Shown piece by piece: positions 1-5,286 of a DNA stretch of 5,286 nt. Position numbers and translations under genes: made by a program. The number at the start of each line of letters is the position of its first letter. Within the stretch, counting starts at the first letter, position 1. Source of the DNA: Acidobacteriota bacterium (lineage in GTDB: Bacteria > Acidobacteriota > UBA6911 > RPQK01 > JADFOI01); the NCBI GenBank assembly GCA_030624355.1, contig JAUXKG010000214.1, positions 1-5,286 on the forward strand. The letters run 5' to 3'. A model generated the notes under the pieces. That model was not told the origin of the DNA, ran no database searches, and worked only from the letters and a program-made list of their open reading frames with translations.

Positions 1-2862
1 AAAGCGCGCCAACTGGTTGTTGGCGGAAGGCTCCTTTGAAAGTGTATTCGACGGCCCCTCTTGAAGAAGACGTTGAATTGTCTCCAGTGAAAAAAGAAAC
101 TTCTGACCCTGGCTTAGGGTCTCACCAGCTACTTCATCCAGATAGCCTTCAGCAACCAATTGATGGCAAGCCTGCAGAGTGTTTGTCCCTTTCACGCCAT
201 GTTGAATCTGAAGATACTGAACAACGAATTGAATATCCATAAGACCGCCGCAGCCGACTTTGAAATGGTAACTGCTGGAGTGTTGTTCTTTGCCGATTTC
301 AATTTCCTTACGCATACGAATGCGATTCAGCTCTTTCACTTCCTCGGCTGAGAAAGGCTTCTCCCAGATCAGCGAATCAAGGTCGATGCCGTGGGAAAAT
401 CCGTCCAACGCCCGCAATTTGACATAGGCCAGACGTTCCCAGGGTTCAGCACGGTTCCTGAAGTACTCTTCAAGATGCTGACAGGGAATGGCCAAAGCCC
501 CATATTTACCCTCTGGCCGCAGGCGAAGGTCCAGCTTATAGGAACGCCCCAACTCAGTGTACGATTCCAACTCATCATGAACCTTCCGGAAGAGCTTGCT
601 GAAGGACTCTTGGGCGGTGGAAGTCTTCTGCTGGTCGAAAACCAGAATCAAATCCAAATCGGAATGATAGGTTAGTTCCTGTCCACCCAGCTTTCCCAAG
701 GCCAGCAGGCTGAACTCTTCCTGAGCCAGATCCGGACTGTCGCGACATATTGTTGAAGCAGTCCACCGCACACACAGATCAGCCAGGTCGCTCAACCAGC
801 GCCGTGACTGCATGGGGATGTTGTGGAAGAGATCATGCAATCCGACTTTGAACTCCTCGCGTCTCTTGAACAGGCGCAGACCGTAGTTCGGCTTCCTTCC
901 GGCAGATATCACTCGGTGGACTGTTCTTTTCAACTCATCGTAGGAAATTCTAGGAGGGGGCAGCTTGGAAACCGAATCCAAGAGTTCCGGACTGTAAATC
1001 AGAGTTTCCGACAAAAACTCTCCCGAGCCCAGAATCTTAAAGAATCGATCGCGGAACTCCCGGTTTTCGATCAGCTCCGAATAGAGACTGGCACGGCTGC
1101 CTAGGGATTCAGCAAACCGATCCAGGCGAGCGAAAAGGTGGCGAGGATGTTCCCTGAGGGCAGTGTGCTCCACTAGCAAAGGAACCAGATTGGCCAAGAG
1201 ATTTCGGATCCGCCCCGGGGAGTGTGGAAAGGAAGGAGCCTGTTGAAGAAGAACGACTCCTTCATAAAACTCGGCCGCCTGGACGACTCCTTCCGCCTCA
1301 ATCTTGGCAATGGCCTCCTGGCGACCCATCTGGGAGTTCAAGACCACCTCCTGCAACCCGATTGGTTTTTCAGACTCAAAAAGAGAGGAGAAAATCTGAT
1401 GAACCGCCTGTCTTTGGTGCTCAAGATCATGGAGAAAAACTTCCAGTGCCCTGCGCGGCGCGGCGTCTTCTTCACTATCTTGGTACCCCATGCGGCGGGC
1501 GCAGCGCGCCAACTCGATCTCGTCATCAGGCAAGGCATGGGTCTGCAGGTCGTGGACCAGTTGCAGTTTGTGCTCCAGATTACGCCAAAAACGGTAGGCT
1601 TGCTGGAGAGTCTTGTGATCGTCCACCGAGATGAGCCCGTTATCCACCAGCAGGTCTAAAGCCTCCAGGGTATTAGCGCTGCGAATGGCAGGTTGCTGGC
1701 CACCCGAAAGAAGTTGAAAGGCCTGAACAAAGAACTCAATTTCCCGAATTCCTCCCAGTCCGTACTTGATGTTGCGTTCCTTCCTGCCGGCTGCCAACTC
1801 CTGGTCGATTCGTCGTTTCAGCCACCCAATTTCCTCAACAGCCGCAGTGTCCAAATAGCGCTTGTAGACAAAACCCTGAATCAACTCCAGAAAACGGGTA
1901 CCTAAATCGATATCTCCGGCCACCCACCGGCACTTGATCAGAGCCAGACGATCGAAGGTGTCGGCCCAGGTCTCGTAATAGTGACGGCAGGCGTCCAGGG
2001 AGTAGGCGATTTCTCCCGACTGCCCCATGGGCCGGAGTCTCAAATCAACCCGGTAGAGGCGTCCTTCCGGAGTGTGTTCGGTCAAACTCCGGGTGTACTC
2101 ACGTGCAAAGCGGAGTATCTCGTCTCGGTCTTTTTCATGGGAGTAGATATAGATCAGATCCACGTCTGAGCTAAAATTGAGTTCATATCCTCCCAGTTTT
2201 CCCAGCGCTAGCACCGCAAAGGGCGAGTGAGAGGGAAGGGTCTCCCGGGCCACAATCTCGAAGGTCGTTTTCAAGATGGCATCGGTCAAATGGGAGACTT
2301 GTCCGACTGTGTCTTCCAGTCGGACGGTTCGCAAGATGTCCTGGACACCGATGCGCAGCATCTCGCGCCGGCGCAAACGCCGCAGAGCATCCAGTGAGTC
2401 TTTCTTTCCGTCGAAAGGCCGAATCATTTCCCTAGCCTGTGCCAGGAAATAATCGGGCCCCTCGATTCTCAGCAGGTCACCCTCTTCCTGCAACCAGTAA
2501 AAATACTCTGGATTTCTGAACAGGATCTGGGCCAGAAAGGAGGAGGCTCCTACAGTTTGAACCAGCATGTAGAGGGCAGATGGGCTCTCTTCCAGATAGG
2601 AAAGCAAATTAAGTGCATTCGGAGTGGATTCAAAGAACGTCGTCAGGTGCAACAAGGCGGCATCGGGATCAGCAGCCTGCGAGAGGTTGTCGAGTAGAGA
2701 CGAGCTCAATTCGGCAAGCCGCTCTCCAAATCCCACCCTTTCGGCAATCCGCTGCAAGTGTTGATCGGCCTGTTCTGTGTCTTGAAACCCGTAGCTGTCT
2801 AGGAGTGTATGGATCTCTTGGCTGGTCAGTTGTGAAGAAAGAAACAGATCGCGGGACCGCAT
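1..2862 (-). CDS. glnE: Bifunctional glutamine synthetase adenylyltransferase/adenylyl-removing enzyme, 3' end cut by window
   Basis: GlnE adenylylates a tyrosine on glutamine synthetase to switch it off and removes AMP by phosphorolysis to switch it on, under PII control, in the cytoplasm. The frame is open for 954 codons from ATG 2862 to base 1 with no stop or frameshift. Two nucleotidyltransferase domains are visible. The N-terminal (removase) one has GKLGG at 221-225, SSDVD with Asp233/Asp235, and VDLRLRP with Asp273. The C-terminal (transferase) one has GKLGG at 723-727, HSDLD with Asp735/Asp737, and LDLRLRP with Asp778. Each is followed by a helical segment with a matching motif: GGIREIEF (370-377) and GGLMDIQF (872-879). 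E. coli GlnE is about 946 residues; by comparison only some 15-30 residues are missing here. ATG 2862 is the only standard start upstream of the conserved N-terminus, but it has no clear Shine-Dalgarno and the frame stays open upstream, so the start is less certain than the identity. Confidence 0.96.
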   Translation of the reverse strand, partial: MRSRDLFLSSQLTSQEIHTLLDSYGFQDTEQADQHLQRIAERVGFGERLAELSSSLLDNLSQAADPDAALLHLTTFFESTPNALNLLSYLEESPSALYMLVQTVGASSFLAQILFRNPEYFYWLQEEGDLLRIEGPDYFLAQAREMIRPFDGKKDSLDALRRLRRREMLRIGVQDILRTVRLEDTVGQVSHLTDAILKTTFEIVARETLPSHSPFAVLALGKLGGYELNFSSDVDLIYIYSHEKDRDEILRFAREYTRSLTEHTPEGRLYRVDLRLRPMGQSGEIAYSLDACRHYYETWADTFDRLALIKCRWVAGDIDLGTRFLELIQGFVYKRYLDTAAVEEIGWLKRRIDQELAAGRKERNIKYGLGGIREIEFFVQAFQLLSGGQQPAIRSANTLEALDLLVDNGLISVDDHKTLQQAYRFWRNLEHKLQLVHDLQTHALPDDEIELARCARRMGYQDSEEDAAPRRALEVFLHDLEHQRQAVHQIFSSLFESEKPIGLQEVVLNSQMGRQEAIAKIEAEGVVQAAEFYEGVVLLQQAPSFPHSPGRIRNLLANLVPLLVEHTALREHPRHLFARLDRFAESLGSRASLYSELIENREFRDRFFKILGSGEFLSETLIYSPELLDSVSKLPPPRISYDELKRTVHRVISAGRKPNYGLRLFKRREEFKVGLHDLFHNIPMQSRRWLSDLADLCVRWTASTICRDSPDLAQEEFSLLALGKLGGQELTYHSDLDLILVFDQQKTSTAQESFSKLFRKVHDELESYTELGRSYKLDLRLRPEGKYGALAIPCQHLEEYFRNRAEPWERLAYVKLRALDGFSHGIDLDSLIWEKPFSAEEVKELNRIRMRKEIEIGKEQHSSSYHFKVGCGGLMDIQFVVQYLQIQHGVKGTNTLQACHQLVAEGYLDEVAGETLSQGQKFLFSLETIQRLLQEGPSNTLSKEPSANNQLARF

Positions 2863-2891
2863 CCAGCGGCATTGTATCAGAAGCTGGAAGA

Positions 2892-2937
2892 GACAGGCGG
2901 GCAGCTCCCTGGTGCTCGGAGCTGCCTCGAACCTGTC
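2892..2937 (-). other. Two-tier hairpin in the glnE leader
   Basis: An outer 6-bp stem, GACAGG/CCTGTC (2892-2897 with 2932-2937), encloses a perfect 9-bp stem, GGCAGCTCC/GGAGCTGCC (2900-2908 with 2918-2926), with a 9-nt loop. It lies 29 bp before the proposed glnE start and just after the ompA-like gene's terminator. No U-tract follows it on the minus strand, so it does not look like a standard intrinsic terminator. It could stabilise the glnE mRNA 5' end, modulate translation, or act as a second stop signal. The pairing is seen directly; the role is inference. Confidence 0.5.
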
Positions 2938-2940
2938 AGG

Positions 2941-2980
2941 AAGAAAAAAGGGGACAGAGTAGACTGTCCCCTCTTTTCTT
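2941..2980 (-). terminator. Intrinsic terminator after the OmpA-family gene
   Basis: A perfect 8-bp stem (2950-2957 with 2964-2971, GGGGACAG/CTGTCCCC) has a 6-nt loop. Read on the minus strand it is followed at once by TTTTTTCTT. The arms extend with A/T pairs to about 17 bp with one mismatch, so the plus strand also has a T-rich flank and the element could work both ways. It begins 2 bp after the ompA-like stop codon, the right place to end that transcript and limit read-through into glnE. The motif also resembles dispersed REP-like palindromes (see findings). Confidence 0.8.
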
Positions 2981-2981
2981 C

Positions 2982-4001
2982 TTAAAACCTCTTCACCTGT
3001 CCTGAAGTCAGCCGGGCGGTGTCGATGGTTTGATCCAGCCCACGATTGATCAGGAGCCGGATCTCGACCCGCCGGTTTTCCTGACGCCCCTTCAGAGTTT
3101 CATTATCGGCCACCGGAAGGTTGCTTCCGTATCCATAGGGGGTGACAAGACGTCGCATGGGGATTTGCTGAAGCAGGTGCTCAACCACCTGGTCGGCCCG
3201 GCGTTGACTCAGACGGTGGTTGTAGCCGGTGTCACCGTCGGCCGAGGCAAATCCCTTCACCTCTATCAAATAGCCTGTCCTCTTCTTGGCGGTTGCCGCC
3301 AGTCGGTCCAGCATGGACTGGGCCTCGGCGGAAAGAGTCCAGCCGTTGAAGGCGAAGTGCAGAGTGCAAAGCTCTTCCGTTTTATACTCGTCCAAAGCAC
3401 TGATTCTGTGATGGGCGGCGCCTGCCTCAGCAATGGCCTGCTCGGCCTGTCGTCGGGCGTCCCTGACATCGCTGCGCGTCAGTTTGAGGCCGGCCGTCAA
3501 CTCGTCTACCTGTCCGGAAAGCACTTCAGCACGATGTTCTCCCCGCTCGACTCGAGTTTGAGTGTGCTTCAAAAGCGTGTTGGACTTACTCATATTCTGC
3601 TCAATAGGAGCGACTTGGGAAACAATGGCTTTTGCAACCTTGAGTGCATTCTGTGTGAACTTGATCTGTTGGGCCACTACCTTTCCTGAGCTGTCTTTGA
3701 ATCCTTTTACCCGAACATCCAGACCAGGAATCAGATCGTGAACCGAATACTGCTTAGGATCACGAAAGAAGTTGCTCTTCTGTTCCTCGATTTCGGTATC
3801 CATGTTCACTTCCACCTTAAACTCCAAACCGCGGTAGTCTCTGAGCGTGAATAGTTCGTTAAAACGCTCGATAAGCACGCCCGAGCTCTTGAACTTCTGT
3901 TTCTCGAACTGCTGGCCTGCAGCCGGCCAGCTCATGACCAGCACCGCAAGTAGCAACAATCCCGGCAATCTCAACGATCCTGTCTGGCTTAGTCTTTTCA
4001 T
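2982..4001 (-). CDS. Exported OmpA-family peptidoglycan-binding envelope protein
   Basis: This 339-residue protein is probably periplasmic or outer-membrane associated and tethered to peptidoglycan. Residues 1-29 look like a signal peptide: Lys/Arg near the N-terminus, a hydrophobic run at 13-24, and likely cleavage after PAAG (26-29). Residues about 40-115 form a beta-rich module resembling the small OB-like DUF5666 type (GVLIERF, PGLDVRVKGF, GKVVAQQIKF). Residues about 130-205 are polar, alanine-rich and probably coiled coil. Residues about 212-318 are the OmpA C-terminal domain, with LSQRRADQVVEHL at 264-276 and GRQENRRVEIRL at 305-316. Arg268 matches the conserved diaminopimelate-binding arginine. 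The usual aspartate of the G-[YH]-T-D motif is Ser253 in GFASADGD (250-257), a variant also common in other OmpA-like proteins. No beta-barrel is seen. The start has a strong ribosome binding site and a sigma-54 promoter upstream; a terminator follows. The exact role is unknown. Confidence 0.9.
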   Translation of the reverse strand: MKRLSQTGSLRLPGLLLLAVLVMSWPAAGQQFEKQKFKSSGVLIERFNELFTLRDYRGLEFKVEVNMDTEIEEQKSNFFRDPKQYSVHDLIPGLDVRVKGFKDSSGKVVAQQIKFTQNALKVAKAIVSQVAPIEQNMSKSNTLLKHTQTRVERGEHRAEVLSGQVDELTAGLKLTRSDVRDARRQAEQAIAEAGAAHHRISALDEYKTEELCTLHFAFNGWTLSAEAQSMLDRLAATAKKRTGYLIEVKGFASADGDTGYNHRLSQRRADQVVEHLLQQIPMRRLVTPYGYGSNLPVADNETLKGRQENRRVEIRLLINRGLDQTIDTARLTSGQVKRF

Positions 4002-4007
4002 CTCGAT

Positions 4008-4014
4008 CCCTCCT
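4008..4014 (-). promoter_or_regulatory. Strong ribosome binding site of the OmpA-family gene
   Basis: AGGAGGG on the minus strand lies 6 nt before ATG 4001. This near-perfect anti-16S match fixes the start codon. It contrasts with glnE and the gluconate kinase gene, neither of which has a clear site. Confidence 0.85.
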
Positions 4015-4049
4015 TTTGTGAGTGAGATTAATATTTCAACCCTATCTCA

Positions 4050-4064
4050 GCAAGGACCGTGCCA
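4050..4064 (-). promoter_or_regulatory. Sigma-54 (RpoN) -24/-12 promoter for the OmpA-family gene
   Basis: The minus strand reads TGGCACG-GTCC-TTGC, followed by T, which matches the sigma-54 consensus TGGCACG-N4-TTGCW at every core base. The -24 GG and -12 GC have the required spacing. Transcription would start near 4036-4039, giving a leader of about 35-38 nt that includes the ribosome binding site and ends at ATG 4001. The site is intergenic and correctly oriented. Sigma-54 promoters need an ATP-dependent enhancer-binding activator; beside glnA and glnE an NtrC-type protein is a natural candidate, but no activator gene is in the window. Confidence 0.82.
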
Positions 4065-4077
4065 AATCTGCAACTGA

Positions 4078-4090
4078 CTCATTTAATGAG
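4078..4090. promoter_or_regulatory. 13-bp palindrome upstream of the sigma-54 promoter, possible operator
   Basis: CTCATT-T-AATGAG is a perfect inverted repeat around a central base. It lies 13 bp upstream of the -24 element and is centred about 46 bp before the predicted transcription start. It could be a regulator binding site. That is closer than most sigma-54 enhancers, and a short AT-rich palindrome can arise by chance. The symmetry is seen; the function is inference. Confidence 0.3.
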
Positions 4091-4161
4091 AGTTATAAAC
4101 AGAGAAGAGGGAAAGGAATAATTGGTTTCAGGGAATTTTTACCTGATCTTGACGGCTTCTC

Positions 4162-4196
4162 GGATTCTCATCTGAAAGCCCCAACTCTCAGAATCC
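4162..4196 (-). other. Hairpin at the 3' end of the gluconate kinase gene
   Basis: A perfect 7-bp stem, GGATTCT/AGAATCC (4162-4168 with 4190-4196), encloses a further 5-bp pairing with one G-U (4174-4178 with 4185-4189). It overlaps the stop codon of the gluconate kinase gene and is placed where the glnA transcript would end. No T-tract follows on the minus strand, so it is not a convincing intrinsic terminator. It may protect the mRNA 3' end or be incidental. Confidence 0.3.
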
Positions 4197-4679
4197 CAGC
4201 TGATCCCGGATGGCCGCCACCATTTGCCGGGGTGTCTGGCCAGGTTCAATACAGATCGCATCAGTGGGTTCCTGCAGGGCAGAGAACTGGCTCTCCAGTA
4301 GCGCAGGATGCATGAAATGCTGTTTGCGCTTCCTCATTCTGGCGGCAATGAGCGGGTAGGTTGCCTTCAGATAGACTAGCTGGATGCGGTCTGAGAATTG
4401 CTCGGGTACCAGGATTTTACGATACGATTCCTTGAGAGCAGAGCAGGCCAGCACCCCCTGCTCGCCTCGCTGCAGGCAGCCGGAGATCAGGTCGCGGAGC
4501 TTCGTTAGCCAGGGAAGGCGGTCGGAATCGGTCAAGGCAATGCCTTGCGCCATCTTTTGTCGGTTGGCACGCGAATGGAAATCATCGCCATCCAAGAAGG
4601 ACCAACCCAGTTGGCTGGCCAGTTCCTGACCGACTACACTTTTCCCGGAGGCAGTAACCCCCATGAGTAGAACCAACAT
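4188..4679 (-). CDS. gntK: Gluconate kinase (gluconokinase, GntK family)
   Basis: It phosphorylates D-gluconate with ATP to 6-phosphogluconate, feeding the pentose phosphate or Entner-Doudoroff pathway; cytoplasmic P-loop kinase. Numbered from ATG 4679 (163 residues, near the usual ~160-180), the P-loop GVTASGKS is at 7-14 with Lys13, in place of the common GVSGSGKS. DGDDFH at 30-35 matches the acidic DGDxxH-type substrate/Mg motif, followed by LTDSDRLPWL (49-58), CSALKESYR (79-87) and a basic lid-like segment (about 114-120) leading into QFSALQEP (131-138). ATG 4679 places the first beta strand at the N-terminus, as in the family, but has only AGGA one base upstream, too close for a normal site. 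TTG 4721 would add 14 unconserved residues and overlap the glnA stop (TTGA), implying translational coupling. Either way it is probably co-transcribed with glnA. A related small-molecule P-loop kinase is possible but less likely. Confidence 0.9.
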   Translation of the reverse strand: MLVLLMGVTASGKSVVGQELASQLGWSFLDGDDFHSRANRQKMAQGIALTDSDRLPWLTKLRDLISGCLQRGEQGVLACSALKESYRKILVPEQFSDRIQLVYLKATYPLIAARMRKRKQHFMHPALLESQFSALQEPTDAICIEPGQTPRQMVAAIRDQLGF

Positions 4680-4717
4680 TTCCTGAAGCCGACTTGAGTT
4701 CGGACCCTTACAGGTGC

Positions 4718-5286
4718 TCAAATATCAAAATAGAGAGCGAACTCATAAGGATGGGGCCGCAGCCTCAGGGCATCCACCTCACGGGTTCGCTTGTACTTGA
4801 GCCAGTTCTCGATCACATCGGGGGTAAAGACGTCTCCCTTCAGCAGAAAGTCGTGATCTTGTTCGAGTGCATTGAGCACTTCCTCCAGACTTCCTGGCGT
4901 GGATCGGACCCTGGAGAGGTCTTCGGGAGGGAGATCGTACAAATCCTTATCCATCGGATCGGGCGGCATGATCTTATTGTGAATTCCGTCCAGGCCGGCC
5001 ATCAGCATGGCAGAGAAGGCCAGATAGCCATTGGCGGAAGGGTCGGGAGGACGGAATTCAATACGCTTCGCATGCTCGCTGCGAGAGTACGCGGGAATGC
5101 GCACACAGGCACTCCGATTGCGCTGGGAGTAGATCAGGTTGATGGGAGCTTCGTAGCCGGCAACCAGGCGACGATAGGAGTTGGTCGTGGGTGCGCAAAA
5201 GGCCAGGAGGGAGGCAGCGTGCTTCAGTAAACCACCAATGTAATAGACGGCCATCCGGCTCAGGTCGGCATAGCCTCCCGGCTCAT
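4718..5286 (-). CDS. glnA: Glutamine synthetase type I, C-terminal part, 5' end cut by window
   Basis: GlnA makes glutamine from glutamate, ammonia and ATP as a cytoplasmic dodecamer. About 188 C-terminal residues of the usual ~470 are present; the frame is open through the right edge, so the ATG at 5254 is an internal methionine. Conserved blocks include YYIGGLLKHA, PTTNSYRRLV followed by the GYEAP flap with its catalytic Glu, NRSACVRIP with the phosphate-binding Arg region, RIEFRPPDPSAN, and AMLMAGLDGI. The block DLYDLPPED holds the tyrosine (codon 4939-4937) equivalent to Tyr397 of E. coli, the adenylylation target, placing this enzyme in the GlnE-regulated class. The C-terminus, RLRPHPYEFALYFDI, is typical. 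The flap reads LVAGYEAP where family members nearly always have LVPGYEAP. The gene ends TGA at 4718, next to or overlapping the gluconate kinase start. Confidence 0.97.
   Translation of the reverse strand, partial: EPGGYADLSRMAVYYIGGLLKHAASLLAFCAPTTNSYRRLVAGYEAPINLIYSQRNRSACVRIPAYSRSEHAKRIEFRPPDPSANGYLAFSAMLMAGLDGIHNKIMPPDPMDKDLYDLPPEDLSRVRSTPGSLEEVLNALEQDHDFLLKGDVFTPDVIENWLKYKRTREVDALRLRPHPYEFALYFDI
4937..4939 (-). other. Codon for the GlnA adenylylation tyrosine
   Basis: This TAC codon, in the glnA frame, encodes the Tyr of DLYDLPPED, aligning with the modified Tyr397 in NLYDLPPEE of E. coli GlnA. It is the expected substrate residue of the GlnE encoded at 1-2862. The assignment rests on motif conservation. 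Confidence 0.85.

Noticed and set aside
1088..1104. TGGCACG on the plus strand as a second sigma-54 site
   Set aside because: It is followed by GCTG and CCTA instead of TTGC at the -12 position, and lies inside glnE.
1222..1659. Two overlapping plus-strand open frames of 136-145 codons
   Set aside because: Both are antisense to the continuous glnE frame between its two catalytic domains and contain no family motifs.
1..2862. Possible glnE pseudogene, because no complete long frame is bounded in the region
   Set aside because: Translation of the minus strand is uninterrupted from 2862 to 1, with all motifs in one frame. It only lacks its stop because the window ends.
2669..2872. 67-codon minus-strand frame starting ATG 2872, just before glnE
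   Set aside because: It overlaps the conserved glnE N-terminus in another frame and has no ribosome site. The glnE frame gives family-like sequence over the same bases.
3030..3689. 219-codon open frame on the plus strand
   Set aside because: It is fully antisense to the OmpA-family gene, whose signal peptide, domain motifs, ribosome site, promoter and terminator are all convincing. The antisense product shows no recognisable motif.
4162..4196. Intrinsic terminator of the glnA-gluconate kinase transcript
   Set aside because: The hairpin is real, but no T-tract follows on the minus strand, so it is kept only as a hairpin of unknown role.
4565..4580. TGGCACG on the plus strand within the gluconate kinase gene
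   Set aside because: No TTGC at the required spacing, inside a coding region, and no plus-strand gene downstream.
4694..5230. 178-codon open frame on the plus strand
   Set aside because: It is the mirror of the conserved glnA C-terminus and has no independent coding evidence.

Overview
All four genes I can support lie on the minus strand. In transcription order they are the 3' part of glnA (type I glutamine synthetase), a gluconate kinase gene, a gene for an exported OmpA-family envelope protein, and almost all of glnE (the bifunctional glutamine synthetase adenylyltransferase/adenylyl-removing enzyme). The window cuts glnA at its right edge and glnE at its left edge. No RNA gene, insertion sequence, CRISPR array, attachment site or origin was seen. 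The plus-strand open frames are all antisense to these genes.

Organism: a signal peptide followed by a peptidoglycan-binding OmpA domain points to a diderm (Gram-negative-type) bacterium. The glutamine synthetase carries the tyrosine motif of the adenylylated class, and its modifying enzyme is nearby. The protein sequences are clearly diverged from enterobacteria. The gene order and protein style would suit an environmental lineage such as Acidobacteriota, but that is a guess from memory and the window does not prove it.

Layout: bases 4718-5286 hold the C-terminal ~188 residues of GlnA. The gluconate kinase gene follows within 38 bp, or overlaps the glnA stop if a TTG start is used. Next is a ~186 bp intergenic region (4002-4187) with a near-perfect sigma-54 (-24/-12) promoter at 4050-4064, a 13-bp palindrome just upstream of it, and a strong Shine-Dalgarno site. 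The OmpA-family gene (2982-4001) ends 2 bp from a strong hairpin with a U-tract. A second, two-tier hairpin lies between that and the start of glnE (2862), which stays open to base 1.

How the parts fit: GlnE adds AMP to, and removes it from, the conserved tyrosine of GlnA, so the window holds both target and modifier. The sigma-54 promoter suits a nitrogen-regulated locus, because NtrC-type activators work through sigma-54. Here, however, it sits directly before an envelope protein gene rather than a known nitrogen gene. That promoter and its placement are the most interesting observations. I found no evidence for an exotic new system.
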